Source: Heliocidaris tuberculata (taxonomy: Eukaryota; Echinodermata; Echinoidea; Camarodonta; Echinometridae). From it: a stretch of DNA of 64,000 nt. Where the stretch lies: contig CM046833.1 in the NCBI GenBank assembly GCA_025618425.1, positions 36,963,774 through 37,027,773 of the forward strand. Reading direction: 5' to 3'. The translations under genes were made by a program, and so were the position numbers. The notes beneath the pieces are model-generated. The model saw nothing but the letters and a program-made list of their open reading frames with translations, ran no database searches and was not told the DNA's origin. This document shows, in pieces, positions 22,101-34,008 of this stretch (position 1 is its first letter; every line of letters begins with the position of its first letter).

Positions 22101-23064
22101 AAGGGGCAGTCTAATGAGAACTCATGGGGAAATGAAATCGTGCGGAATTTGCAAAAGGCTCGTTTACTTGTACACATAGCACGCCCGTTGTGCGAGGCCG
22201 TCGGACTAAGGTCATAAATGATCGGACGGCACGAAGTTGACCGAACTGGAGCTCGGCGAATACTTCGGGTTTAACCAGTCCCGGGCTCTTAAGGCCACCG
22301 CACACTACACGACCTGAGGTCGTACGACCTAGAGGTCATACGACCTAGTCCACGACCTCGCAAAAATTCAACATGCCAAAACCTGGGACCTGATCGTGCG
22401 ACCTGGTCCTACGACCTGAAACTTGGGTGTTTGGTGACGTCATACCGTAGTTCAGAAGGTCGTACGACCTCAGGTCGTGTAGTGTGCGGTGGCCTTTAGT
22501 CTTGTAACTGGTTGTAACCTCTTTCCCCAAACAAGTTTAGTGTGTAATGCTGAAATATTTCCAAATACAAAACACGGTTAACTTCTGGTTGATTAGTCTA
22601 GCCATCGCTTCTGCACTGCCCTGCCGCGACTCGTTGTCGCCACGATTACGTAACTAATCCCAGGCTCTACCAGAGAGCTGGCTCTGTAATTACTTTTCCA
22701 TATGTTTGATTACTTTCCCACCACGCGAAATTTAAAACACAAGCCAGTCTTATCTCAGAGGTGGTCCAATATGAATCACATGTTTTAGCACGTGCGATGG
22801 AAGTCCTTGTATCGAAGTGACACGAAGCTCCGAGTATATTTTCCTCTCTCATCGGAAATCGCCCATGCAGGCCTACCAAAGTTTCCCTTTAATATCTCCA
22901 CACAAACACACACCACCACCACCATGACCACATAGATCACTATACATGGGCACCTGCAATGATGCAGCCCATTGCATTCTTACCGTGATGGCGACCTCGT
23001 CATCTTGAAGGATAAGAGCACTGTATACGCAGGCAAGTTCAGAAGTGTTCTCCTCAGATGCCAT
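17696..23064 (-). CDS. RPLP1: Large ribosomal subunit acidic stalk protein P1
   Basis: Coding exons on the minus strand: 22984-23064, 18876-19059, 18413-18469 and 17696-17709. They sum to 336 nt, 111 aa, close to the usual 114. All junctions are AG/GT with matching phase. Exon 1 starts [19 protein letters not shown] and ends at DDEVAIT. Exon 2 carries [25 protein letters not shown], the NVGAGGG hinge and the Ala-rich linker. Exon 3 gives [13 protein letters not shown]. The 14-base last exon gives LFD and the stop. P1 pairs with P2 on P0 to form the ribosomal stalk, whose conserved C-terminus contacts translational GTPases. Intron 1 is 3.9 kb and full of transposons. Its acceptor polypyrimidine tract is a CT microsatellite (19069-19118). 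It is head-to-head with OAF. Confidence 0.97.
19069..19118. repeat. (AG/CT)n microsatellite at the RPLP1 exon 2 acceptor
   Basis: A nearly pure AG run on the plus strand. On the minus strand it is a CT run ending about 10 bases from the intron 1 acceptor, so it supplies the polypyrimidine tract of RPLP1 exon 2. Confidence 0.9.
20200..20917 (+). mobile_element. Non-autonomous DNA transposon, copy 1 (9-bp target duplication)
   Basis: 718 bp, starting CACTCATAGCGACTTTAC and ending ATTACATGGTGT. It is flanked by GGGGGAGGG at 20191-20199 and again at 20918-20926. A second copy with a different 9-bp duplication is at 48744-49455. Near the 3' end is the perfect palindrome GTGGTCA-ATA-TGACCAC. There is no conserved reading frame and no long terminal inverted repeat. 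A 9-bp duplication is typical of Mutator-like elements, but the superfamily is not proven. It sits in RPLP1 intron 1. Confidence 0.85.
20988..21663. mobile_element. TA-flanked MITE
   Basis: 676 bp beginning GGGTGTCCGGAG and ending CTTCGGACACCC, with TA on each side (20986-20987 and 21664-21665). It lies in RPLP1 intron 1 and is non-coding. Confidence 0.7.
22292..22495. mobile_element. Foldback MITE, PIF/Harbinger-like (TTA duplication)
   Basis: Terminal inverted repeats of about 38 bp (22292-22329 and 22458-22495) begin AGGCCACCGCACACTACACG and read essentially perfectly in inverse at the right end. TTA flanks both sides (22289-22291 and 22496-22498). The interior repeats CGACCT-type words. 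The 3-bp TTA duplication fits PIF/Harbinger. Confidence 0.85.
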
Positions 23065-23620
23065 CTTTGATATTTAATGGTATGATTTCTTGAGAAATTA
23101 ACGCTTGATGGCTAAGAAAAATGGTACACGTCGCCGATTTAGGCCTTAGCTCGATAGAGAACGATGCACCTTGTTTCTATCCGTGTTGCAAGAGACCGGT
23201 TGAAAGGTCGAGTTTATTTATTAAGGGCTGAATAGGTAATTTCGTGAAATGAAAAATCATAAAACATAAATTAATTTGATTAAACATCACTTTAAAGTCA
23301 TCAAAATATTTAAAATGTAATGCAATAAGATGTTATTTGCATTTGAATTGTAAAAGAACTTCACACTTAACAAAAAATATCTGAAAGCTGTCATACCTTT
23401 ACCTCCCATATAGTAGATTGTTCCTTTTGGCCGTGCGGCAGAGCCAGCCGTCGGTGCTTCCTTGACCATCGGAGATCAGAGAGTTCTCTGTCCCGAAGGT
23501 CCTGGGGGATAAATGAAGTAGATATCGGGTAGGCGAAATATGCATTCTTCTTCTAGCGCGCGTACGTACGGATGCTGTAAACAAAATGGATACAGTGAGG
23601 ACGAAACGAACAATGTGAAA
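23065..23620. promoter_or_regulatory. Divergent RPLP1/OAF promoter region
   Basis: The two start codons face away from each other across 556 bp, so both promoters must lie here (5'UTRs included) unless a 5'UTR intron displaces one. No TATA box stands out. Pyrimidine starts typical of ribosomal protein TOP mRNAs occur on the minus strand (for example CCTTTC near 23210 and CTCTTGC near 23195), but I cannot choose between them. Also holds the candidate minus-strand exon 23403-23469. Confidence 0.6.
23403..23469 (-). CDS. Possible first coding exon of an unidentified gene
   Basis: On the minus strand an ATG in good context (CCGATGG) opens MVKEAPTAGSAARPKGTIYY, followed two codons later by a strong donor GTAAAG. 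The composition looks protein-like, but no partner exon was found downstream and the stretch lies upstream of the RPLP1 start codon. It may be chance sequence or a start of an overlapping transcript. Confidence 0.25.
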
Positions 23621-26600
23621 ATGTCGCCTGATTGTTGCTGTTTTATGCGGTCTCTTTGTAGACTGTTACTCTTAATTTGTATTTCAACTCATATAACTAC
23701 TTGTCAACTTGTAATCAATGTGAAAAATGATGGCGGTGACCTTGTGCAAGAAAGTATAAATGCTGATGTCAAACGCGATGTTATTTATCTGCAGTTCCAA
23801 AAGCTGGATGGCACACTTGTGAAAATGGTGATTGACTTCAAGTCGGTATGTGTTTAATACTATGTTAGATCTATGGTTTTCTTTACTTGGTCGAGGTTAG
23901 TCGACCTAATGCCAGTAAATAACTTTCTTACAATCTGCACCGTTACCACATTATGAAATATATTAACATGTAGAGATACCGGTACATGTATTTCTTTAAC
24001 TTGTCATGATTGACATGATGATTGAACTTGAAGTTCTGATTCCCCAAAATCAAAGACAATTAAAGACAAAAAATTAACTGTTAGTGTTACTAGACTTTAG
24101 AATCTAACATTAACAAAAGATTAGTTAGTAGGTCTATTCTTAAATTAGTAGACTCTTAAACATTAGTTAAGCCAGGAACTCAAGTTTTGTTAACATGGTT
24201 AACTTCATTGTTAGTGTTTGTGTTATTTTTGATTGTTGAAAATTAACATGATAAAATTAAAGTCAAAGATACATGTACAAACAATAATAGTCTATTTCCA
24301 TCTAAAAAAAAACCCATTCATTTCCTAATTTCTCATGTGGATCTTTTTGAAAATTGAAGTATTTGGTAAAGGTTTTTTGTAACTGTCTAGAGCCTGGGTT
24401 CTTAATTATTTTGTCAGGTGGGCCAGAAATATTCCTGAAATTACATTGCGGGCCACTGACTTAGTATTACAAATACAAAGACGTGTACTAATGGGACTGA
24501 CGTCTCTTTTCCGAATACATTGTGTATATTAACTTTCTGGTTTTTCCCTCAGCGAGCGAGCAAAGCTAGCAGGAGCAGCGCCAGGGGAAAATGACACTTT
24601 AGAAGTGTGAATGTAATTTCATCATCAAAATTTGCTAATTTTAATGTGGATAAAATATAAAATAACAAAGAGACTATTTCACCTCCTGAAAATGAGGTGG
24701 TGGGTACACGAATGCCCGGTAATTTTGATATTCTCAGCTGAGAATATCAGCCCCCCCCCCTCCCTGAATCTAAGGACAGTGGAGTAATTTTAGAATATCA
24801 CAAATAATTATTATCCTTATTTTTGCCTTTGATGTTTCCCCTTATTTCAAACTGGCATAGTAGGGCAGGCCCAGGGAACAGATTTTATAGCAATACATAG
24901 TAGGATGGTATACATAAAACAAGAAATTATTCATTTTTTTACTAGATACATGTATTTTGGCGGGCCGTATAAAATCGTCTCGCGGGCTGCAAGTGGCCCA
25001 TGGGCCGCACTTTAAGAACAGGGGGTCTAGAGTTCCTCTCTGTTTTGTAACTTTCATGTCCAGTCCAAAATAGACCCTAGGAATATTTTTTTTTTTTTTA
25101 CTTTGCCTAATGTTAATGCTTTTTGTCTTTGATATTTTTCTTTGATGTTTGTCTTCTGGTTTCCAGGAGGTCCGCATCTTTAAAACCATTGTACTTGGTG
25201 AGGAGGAGAGACTAGAGAGTCAGTACCACATCATGTGCTTCGTCACCAAATTCACCAAGTCGGAATTCATCTCATCAGATGCTATGTCCAAACTGAGACA
25301 GGTATGTACATGTAGGCTTACAATGGAATGTACTGGGTGTAAACTTATTCATCAACTGTAACTGCATAAAAAAAGTATACATAATGCAACAAGATTTATT
25401 TTGCCTAGGCTGTCAGCTCTTTCCAAATGATCTCGCTTTTTTATGCATATCATGTATGTTTCCTCTCCTCTCGCACCTCCACCCCCACGGCAGAAAAACC
25501 CCGGCACCATCCGCAACCCTGAAGAGGACAAAGGCAGCGAAACCTTGACCTTTGACATGTCAATCAATCTGGAACGTTCGGCTCGAATCAGCCCTCATAT
25601 CTACAACACATGCATGGAGGCCAAAGAGAGAGTGTACACTAGAACAGCTGACATCAAAGCATGGTCTAAAGGTATTTATCCCCAATAATTCTTGCTTCCT
25701 TTCCCACTTACATGTATGTGCAATAGGTTTTTATCCCTTTATTATTATGGTATTCTCAACGAAATTAACTGTAATCTAGTCTGAAGTAACGGCAGTTAAA
25801 AAGAAAATAACAAGAAGGATATATGGGAGTGGTCAGTTATTTAAGTTCTGGAAACAGCATGAAGACCTCTGGAAAGCTAGAAATTAACTGCGGTAAAACA
25901 AAAACAACATGAAGCAAATCTCCCTTTTACTTTAACTTATATTCATCCCCCCCCCCAAAAAAAAGAGAAGATATCCAGGGGCTTAAACAACAACATCTCT
26001 CTCTCTCTCTCTCTCTCTTTCTTCTCATTTTCTCATTCAGATTTTTTTTTTTACAGATGGGAAGTTCCCTTTTTTTTCGGAGAAAAAGCAGGTTCTTTGC
26101 CAGCCCTTATTTCAGTTGACAGTTGATCCAAATCAAATTGTGCCAAAGAAAAAGAAAATTTGTAACATGTATTAGTTACATATGTGTAGTAGCCCTGTAT
26201 GTAGGATGTAAAATTGGATATTTTTAGATTTCAGATTGAGAAAGCTCTCCCAATAAAGATTACAAAATAACCCTGTCTGATTTTCCACTTCTGCATTAGA
26301 GGTACTGGTAGTTCAGTAGATATAATAGGATTTGACCAGCTTTTTGATAAATAGAGCCTTTTTTTAGTGAGTAGAGATCTATGAATTATCTATATCCATT
26401 TTGTTAGAAGTACAAGCCATGTAATCACATTTTCTTCTTTTGGTTTCAGTACATTTGTATACATGTCCCAATCTATTGTTACTTTAAGTGTAGTATGATT
26501 GAGAGTAGATTATTTTGCTGTGTATGTTTATGAAGAATTGTCAGTTATCTATGTTTTGTTCAGCCACATTCATACATGAAATGGTGAACCACCTCAAAGT

Positions 26601-29600
26601 ACCACTGCCACAAAATAAAACCATTTCACATGTAAATAAATAACAAGAGGGGGGGGGGGGGGGGGGGGGGAGGTAGCTGTGTGCAATGAAGGACCCTACA
26701 TGAACTCACTCATTGGTGTGTTGTAAGTTACAGAAAAAATATGTGAAGTGCACTACGCTTATCATGATTGTTATGGGCAGAATATTGTTTACACATGATC
26801 CAAAGTGAAATATGGGGAGTGATTCAAGTGGATGAAAGCAATTTTGCAGGGTGAAGTACATCTATGCATGGCACATTTATTGGACCAAATTGAGTTAAAT
26901 ATATCGCCTTACATGGCATCCCAGGGAAGTGGTTTGGGAAAACCAAAACAATTTTGGCCGTTTAAAGTATGCCTTGGTATATTTATCTTCATAATAATAC
27001 CTGTAGGTACCCTTGTTGGGGAGAATGCACACTTGGGATTTTTTTTTCTTCTGAAGTCTCCCATGCTTGGTATTAGCCACAAGGGTGTTATAAACTGGCG
27101 AGAACCATAGCATTGTGCCATTTTACTTTTTGTTACAGCAATTTTCTTAATTGGTGGTTTACCGAATCATGTGTGAATGGGCCTTTATGGTGCAATTGTT
27201 GCGTTATTAACTCCTTTCCTCCCCCCAACAGGCAACAGGGCTTCTCTTCTCTACCCTAAATGGGCTCACACTGTCAAGGGTATTTCTCTTCCTCAATTCT
27301 TTCAAAATTTGTTTTAAAAAAAAGAATGGAAAAATACAAAATCCATAATTTGCAGCAAGTCGTTGTTCATATAAAGCTTTGCAATATTTATCTATTGTTT
27401 GTTTTCTGTATAATTTACACAATTCACTTGGAAATTGGCCTGTTTCACGTCTTTTTGTTTACATGGCATCCCTTTGTTAACTTTATTAATCAGTGCACCT
27501 ATTCACTCAAGACTTAAGAAAGACAGATGAACAGGGAGAGCGAGGGTGATAGAGAGAGAGCGAGAGAGAGAGGAGAGAGAGAGGAGAGAGAGAGAGAGAG
27601 GGAGAGAGAGAGAGAGTGCTTTACAGTGATTCTAGAGTGAACAAAAGATAAAGCAGAATAAAATTGAAAAGTCCAAATAAATGGAGAAAGGCAAATAATC
27701 TCAAGTTAAGACAATATTTACACAAAACATGATAAGTGTATATACATGTATATAAGATCTGAGGCATAAAGTAAAAATAATGCTTTTACTGTACCTTTTT
27801 GATTGTGTAAAAACATGAATTAAAATGCATTCCGCTGCTCTTGAAATTGCATGAAACCTTGCTTTGTGACGTTTGTGCTGGGAAAATATATTTGTACTAT
27901 GCAGAAGCTGAGAATCATTTTGCAAGTGCTAGTAAATTTGTAATTAATGACTGGTGAAATGTAAGGGTTTTAGGTACTTCGTCATTTCCACAATTTTAAA
28001 AACTAGTTTTTATATTCACTGTGTATATTCACTGTGTTTGATATGTTACTGAAAGTAGATGTAATTATGACAAAATAATCAAACCCAGATTTGCATGATG
28101 AATTCATTCTTTTATATCTATCTCCCGACTTAACATCTTACATGTCTAACCCACACTTTAACAATTGCACATATCAGCAGTAATGAGCTTATAATGCAAT
28201 GATTCTAGGAGTTAGAAAGGGAATAAAAAGAAGAGAAAGAGAGAGAGGGGAAGAGAAGGGGAAAGCATAGAGAACGAGGGAGGAGGAGGAGAGGGTGGAG
28301 GAAGGGAGAGAGAGGGAGAGAGAAGGGAAGAGAAGGGGAAAGCATAGAGAACGAGGGAGGAGGAGAGGATGGAGGAAGGGAGAGAGAGGGAGAGAGAAGG
28401 GGAGAGCATAGAGAACGAGGGAGGAGGGGAGAGGGGGGAAAGAAGGGCGGGGAGAAGGGGGAAAGGATGGAGAGAGAGAGAGAGGAAGGGGAAAAATGAG
28501 GGGGAGAGAGAGAAGGAGAGAGGGGGGTTGAGATGGAGTAAGAGAGGGAGATTAGGGGAATGGAAGGGGAAAAGTTCTATATATTCTTGTCATATTTTAC
28601 ATGTATACGGGCAAACATGTTAAAGCTGCATCCTCACTGTGCAAGTCGAATACATGGGTACATGCGTTGGGTTGTTTGTACACAGTGCAGTTTTGTTTGT
28701 CTTTCTTTACTCTGTGGCCCGAATTCATGAAAGAGGTTTATTTCAAACCATGGACGGTTTAAACCTCCATAAGCGTAGTACGCGCATGTCCTCATGTCCA
28801 AAGGGCGGACAGTACTGCCCTTATATGTACACTTATTTACACTTAATTTAGTCCACAAAGGAGGTTTACACCATGGTTTAGACCATTGTTTGAAATAAAC
28901 CTCTTTCGTTAATTCCGGGCTATTAAAGTTACATGTACATGTATGTGTTTTTCACAATCCACAACACTGTGCAACATTCCTGTACATGTATGTTGGCCAT
29001 GTGACTGTAGCTCTGTCATATTTTGCAGTTAGCACCCTTTTGCAGAGCTTTGTGTAACATGCGCATACAATTTATTTCTACCTGTGTTATCTAAAATAAA
29101 CTCAACTATTCTGCTTGTAAACACCGAATCTATAAATTTATGCCCATATACCTATATGTAAATGTACAGTTTATTTGCTTCACCAAAGCTACATAAAGAA
29201 TCATTGGTGGAAAATCTAATCTAAAAAAAAAAAAAAAAAAATCAAAAAAAAGAAGAAAAAAAAAAAAAAAGCATTCCCAAATTAACCCTTTCAAGACAAT
29301 TGACCACATTTTGTGGTTTGGCTCAATAACTTTTGATCCAGAGCTCTAAAAAATATACCAGATGCATGAGTAGAAAGAGCAAAATTTTCTGCACACACTA
29401 TGTCCATTTTTATTGCATGACCATATTGCGTTTGATGCCAGGAATTTTAAAAACAAGAATAAGCTTTGAGATCCTTAAATTGGCAACACATTGAGACGTT
29501 TAAAATCATTGTTTTTCATAAAAATTGGCAATTTCTTTCAACTATTCAACAAATTTCTAACCATGTATATTGTTTCCAAAGACATTACATCTTATTTGAA

Positions 29601-30343
29601 CCATGTAGCACTAAAAGAAAAATATTATTGTTGCCAATTTGAAGAACAAAATGTGATCAATTTAGCCTTTAAGTAATCCCTGTCCTGAAAGGGTTAAATA
29701 AGATTTAATCACAATATGTGTACAATTAAATCAGTACATAGTGAGAGGATAAGAGCTTAAATTGCCATTGTCATACAGACTGGGCTTACTGGTACAGTGT
29801 ACTGTCAAACCTGCTTTAGTAACCAACTGTGTACTAAGACCTCAAAGTCTTGTTTTGCATGTTGAATTCTATGAAAGACCATTGTACTTGTTTCCCCTTG
29901 AACATTCTGTATTTAGGGTTGACTGTGCTGATCTATCATTTCTTCACCCCCCCCCCCCCATGAATCATATGTTCATGCAAATGTTCTTTATGATAGCATT
30001 CTCCCATTTCTTTGCTATCTAACTTGCAGGATCAAATCTGACCTACACAGCCCTCATGAATGCTGTACAAGCCCTGCCTGTCTCCAGCACCGAAAAACAG
30101 TGCAGTGCAGTACCGGAAGTTCAGTTACCGTGCACATGCCAACTGGAGGTCTGTATCGGTTGGTATCCGTGTGGTCTGAAGTACTGCCGCGGGAGAGATT
30201 CGGCGGGTAACGTCGTCAGCTACCGGTGCGGCATAAAGACTTGTAAGCGTTGTCACGCGTTTGACTATCACGTGGACCAAAAGCAGCATTGCTTGTGGGA
30301 TGATAATTGGAAGAGCTCTTTACCGGGAGCAGATGTGGACTAA
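23621..30343 (+). CDS. OAF: Out at first protein homologue (secreted)
   Basis: Coding exons 23621-23845, 25167-25301, 25494-25671 and 30030-30343 sum to 852 nt, 283 aa (human OAF is 273). All junctions are AG/GT with matching phase. The N-terminus is a signal peptide (RSLCRLLLLICISTHITTC). The family body follows: LQFQKLDGTLVKMVIDFKS; then TIVLGEEERLESQYHIMCFV and SDAMSKLRQ; then KNPGTIRNPEEDKG and ARISPHIYNTCMEAKERVYT; and finally the Cys-rich end with CTCQLEVCIGWYPCGLKYC, YRCGIKTCKR and HCLWDD. OAF is a conserved secreted protein first named in Drosophila; its biochemical role is poorly defined. I chose ATG 23621 (A at -3); in-frame ATGs at 23540 and 23645 are alternatives, the latter giving the cleanest signal peptide. 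Intron 1 carries a hAT-like element and intron 3 several repeats. Confidence 0.96.
24393..25024. mobile_element. Non-autonomous hAT-like transposon in OAF intron 1
   Basis: Flanked by the 8-bp duplication GTCTAGAG at 24385-24392 and 25025-25032. The termini are imperfect inverted repeats: CCTGGGTTCTTAA on the left and TTAAGAACAGGGG on the right, with GGGCC-rich subterminal DNA on both sides. 632 bp, no transposase frame. Eight-base duplications and CAGGGGTTCTTAA-type ends fit hAT. Confidence 0.88.
26566..27183. mobile_element. Inverted-repeat element in OAF intron 3
   Basis: Left end CATTCATACATGAAATGGTG and right end CATGTGTGAATG are imperfect inverses continuing to GAACCACC / GGTGGTTT. The element contains a 22-base G run (26649-26670). 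Fragments with the same phrases occur at 9100-9330, 13820-14005 and, inverted, at 40700-40836. Confidence 0.6.
27547..28560. repeat. GA-rich simple and tandem repeats
   Basis: (GA)n at 27547-27617. From about 28206 to 28560 there is a GA-rich tandem repeat in which the phrase AGCATAGAGAACGAGGG recurs at about 28264, 28341 and 28406 (spacing 77 and 65 bases). All of it lies in OAF intron 3; the apparent Arg/Glu-rich ORFs are low-complexity artefacts. Confidence 0.85.
28717..28920. mobile_element. MITE with GCCCGAATTCATGAAAGAGG-type ends
   Basis: Starts GCCCGAATTCATGAAAGAGG; the right end, read in reverse, is GCCCGGAATTAACGAAAGAGG. Arms of about 60 bp extend inward through AAACCATGG. No target duplication is evident. 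OAF intron 3. Confidence 0.75.
29286..29693 (+). mobile_element. TTAA-flanked MITE, family A, copy 1
   Basis: 408 bp, CCCTTTCAAGACAATTG at the left and TCCTGAAAGGG at the right, with TTAA on each side. Same family as 34999, 36784, 38704, 42444, 43604, 44193 and 61683. TTAA duplication and CCC/GGG ends suggest a piggyBac-type (or Kolobok-type) transposase in trans. OAF intron 3. Confidence 0.85.
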
Positions 30344-30379
30344 ATTTATTTGGACCAGTTCTACAAAAAATCAATACAG

Positions 30380-30385
30380 AATAAA
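30380..30385 (+). terminator. Candidate OAF poly(A) signal
   Basis: AATAAA 37 bases after the OAF stop codon. Confidence 0.5.
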
Positions 30386-30705
30386 CTCGGTTGGACCCTT
30401 TTTATACTAGGGTTGACACAGCCTACATGTACATGTACATTTAATTGGTCTTTAGATATTGGTGCTGATGCAAATTGAATGTATACTGGAGCTTTTGAGG
30501 ATGAGGTAACATACTGGAGCTAATGAGGACCAAACCCACTTGCTATGTACATGTAAATGTTAACCCAGTCGCCAAGCCTCAAAGTTTAATATCAGGTGTA
30601 AAGGGATTATGCTCTATAACCATAAACTATAAGGGGCAGGAAGTGTTCATGAATTTCAGGAGTGTTCATATTACCAAGAGTTTCGTGAAAAAAATGGATG
30701 CCCCC

Positions 30706-31053
30706 GGGGGGGTATGTCTCATTGAGGCCTGTACGGCATCCACGTCCATGACTTTCTGAAAAGCACCCTAAATGAGGATTTAAGTCCAGAGGTTTTGACA
30801 GGGTTTTTGATACCCTATTCAAGGAAAATCCATTAAAAATTTCTGATTTTTAGATCCTTCACATTGATTTTTTAGATCTTGCATAGTATTGTACACACTC
30901 TTCGAGGATTGGTTCTTCTTTCCTGTTTTTGATACCCTAAACAAGATTCCCATGTTACCTGTCTGGTGTTTAAAAACAGCCTTTCTTACTCATTTTCATG
31001 GATGCGGATGCCGTACAGGCCTCAATGAGACATATACCCCCCCCCCCCCCCCC
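30706..31053. mobile_element. Inverted-repeat MITE with GGGGGTATGTCTCATTGAGG ends
   Basis: The left arm reads TGTCTCATTGAGGCCTGTAC followed by GGCATCC, and the right arm is its near-perfect inverse, ending in a 17-base C run (31037-31053). A diverged, shorter relative lies at 42030-42303 in an RBBP5 intron. Confidence 0.75.
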
Positions 31054-32789
31054 TTGTAAGATTTATGTCCTGAAAATGTCCGGTTTTAGAGTAATTCAGT
31101 ACTCCATAGGGTAGAGCATCACTGCCATAGCAGGTCTATGCACATAGAAAATAGGAGACACAACCACAGCTCACTCAAACCGAAGGGTCAAGATGGGGTA
31201 GATGTGGTATAAATCTGACCAATGTTGAATGTACAGCTCATATACCAGAATGCATGATTATGATATCATGTACATGAAAAGAACATGAAATTATGGGTCT
31301 CCTTCTCATTTTGCAATCTTGATATGAATGACTGTTCCCTTTGAATAGACTGCACTTGTTTATGTGCACTTAATACTTGTATTGGGCATTAGAACTCTTG
31401 GGGGGAAGAAATGAATGTAATTGAATACATGTACATTTACCTATATTACTTTCTGAAAATATTGAAATATTCACCTCACGATCCAGCACTGTGAAATCCT
31501 AATGCAGAGAAATGATAAGTATCTAAATACCCTGCTCCCCTCTCAATTTTTTTGTCATATATGGCATACATGTATACATGTACTACTCTAGAGAATGAAG
31601 AAGCCAGTCACCTTGCAGTTACCTTACATTTATGTTCTTACAGGTAAATGTGGCAGTAAAACATATTGGCCCGTATTCTGCTAAAATTTAAACCCGAACC
31701 TGGGTCTGAAGTCGATTTTTAACAAAGGAAGTTGGACCGAGGTCCAAGTTTTCCTTTTGTTAAACATGACTCTAGATCGAGTGTCAGGTTTAACTGAATC
31801 AGTAAGAATACCAACCCTGATGTAGAAGCCATGCGGCCAGTTCTTTTCATGGAGCATGTGAGGTTGAAAGGGAAAACTCTTTGTCATTGCACATAATTTG
31901 CATATACATGTACATGCATTTTTTGTTTTTGTTTTTTTGTAAGCTGTGTGTAATGGGATTGTTTTTTGGGTCATCTTAATCTAAACCTGGTTTATACATG
32001 TAGCCATCCTTTAAAATTTGTTTTCCCCTCTAACATATTGAAACACTGAAGTAAGGCAACAGATGTCTTACTCACATACACTGTACACGTGTACTTTGGT
32101 CGAAATGTACTCTGGGCACCAGGGTAATATATTAACATTATAAACCAAAAATGTAAACATATGGTAGATGTAAGAATAACAACAATAAATTGCATTTAGC
32201 ACTGTTATTTGTTTATTTTTGGCCACTAACAAAATCATGTACAGGTATATTTACAGTACCAATGTCAATAGCTGCAGAGTGGAGTTAACTTACAAATGTA
32301 CACTGTATGTGTTTCAAAATGCATGTATACAGTTGTACATGTACATCTAACTGTACATGGCACATTGTAATACATATTACATGTACAAAGTACACTGAGT
32401 ACATCTGTACATTTGTAGCCTTATGTACATATGGGAGTACTGTATAAATCTGCTGAAATTTAAGACTTTCTGTAAATGACAAGAGTTTTACATGCAGACT
32501 TCCATGTATGGGTAAAATAGGCAAGAGAACAGTCTGTGAAGGTATTGATGAAATACACCTAGGGACCAAATGGGTACATTTTATACGAGTGACCAATACT
32601 AAACAGTTGCATGGATAAAGTTACACATGTCACTTCTTGCAGCTGTGATCTTTATGTTGGTATCTGTTCACGAATGTACAGAGTCATGAATATTCATATT
32701 GGGAAACAACAGAATGCTTTCCTATACTAGTACTCTATTCATTCAAAACATTTCAACTCTGCTATGCTAAATAGATTGATGTACATATA

Positions 32790-32974
32790 CAGTGAAACCT
32801 GGTTATGTAGAACACTGTTATAACAAACTCTCATTATAACAAGGTGACTATCCCATTCCCACCTCTTTGTACAGTGTATTCTATTGTTTTTAACCTTGAT
32901 ATGAACGACAAGGTTGCAATATAACAAGGTTATTTCCTTGGTCCCAACAAGTTTGTTATAACGAGGTTTCACTG
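32790..32974. mobile_element. Tc1/mariner-pogo-like MITE (TA-flanked)
   Basis: CAGTGAAACCTGGTTATGTA at the left and TATAACGAGGTTTCACTG at the right, with TA on both sides. Internal ATAACAAGG words are repeated. 185 bp, non-coding. Confidence 0.8.
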
Positions 32975-33046
32975 TACTTTACTTCCTTGGCCAAGATTAT
33001 GGCCAAGACAAACATGAAGTACCCTGGTAATGCTCAAACACTTTAA

Positions 33047-33677
33047 AGGTCCCCTGCAACCCAAATGCAAGTTGATTCCTGTTGATGTGCAGGGATGCAT
33101 ACAACTTATATTTTGTTATTTAAACATCTAAATATGTTTCATTAATTTTTAAAATATTTTTATAAGCTCCACCCTTAAAAAAATTCCCCAGATCTCATTC
33201 CTGCAATGACATCATCTGTCAATCATTAGTGAGCTAAGGAGAGACAGTGGTATGTAGCTTTGCCAGAGATGACCATCTGTTTCTAATAGACCATACAATG
33301 CCTACATAGAGTTGCTGTGTCAGACACACTGTAGCATCACCAGGAAAAGCATGGTAATGAGGGGGTATTGTTTGAAAGCATGCAATTTTATTGTGAGCGT
33401 GTGCTGAGCTGGGGGAAGATACATTCCACTGTCTATTGTAGAATGTTAGTGTAGCTGACTGATGACTGACAGATGATGTCATTGCAGGAATGAGATCTGG
33501 AGCTTTTTTTTTTTTAGGGTGGAGCTTAGGAGGTTGGGAAAAATATTTAAAAAAAAACATTCAAAAATATATGAAACATATCTAGATGTTTGAAATAACA
33601 GAATATAAGTTGTATGTATCCCTGCACATCAACAGCAATAAATTTGCATTTGGGTTGCATTTGGGTTGCAGGGTCCT
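33047..33677. mobile_element. TTAA-flanked foldback element
   Basis: 631 bp with inverted arms of roughly 180 bp. It starts AGGTCCCCTGCAACCCAAAT and the right end is its imperfect inverse ending GGGTTGCAGGGTCCT, with TTAA on both sides (33043-33046 and 33678-33681). The right arm carries a 12-base duplication of CATTTGGGTTG. Confidence 0.85.
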
Positions 33678-34008
33678 TTAAAACTGATGTTGTGATTTGT
33701 TATCAACTATGATAACAAAAGTTATGATTGTATGCATGGTAGGAGGGTGTAAATACAAAATAATCAAATTTTACAAACATTCTTAGTGTCCTAATGAATT
33801 GGAGGGCTTCACGGTACAGACTAATTCAATGCAAACAGTAAAGATTTTACTAAAATAAACTTTTTATCATGTCAACCGTTATTTATACAATGTGCTACTT
33901 AATATTTTTTAGTAAAAAAATTAAAAAATACTAAACTATAAAGCAATTTCTTTGTCATTATTTCCCACTGTCATTGTATCATTCTCAAGGAAAATGATTT
34001 ATACAATA

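Noticed and set aside
28206..28623. Arg/Glu-rich ORFs on both strands
   Set aside because: Products of GA-rich tandem repeats in OAF intron 3.
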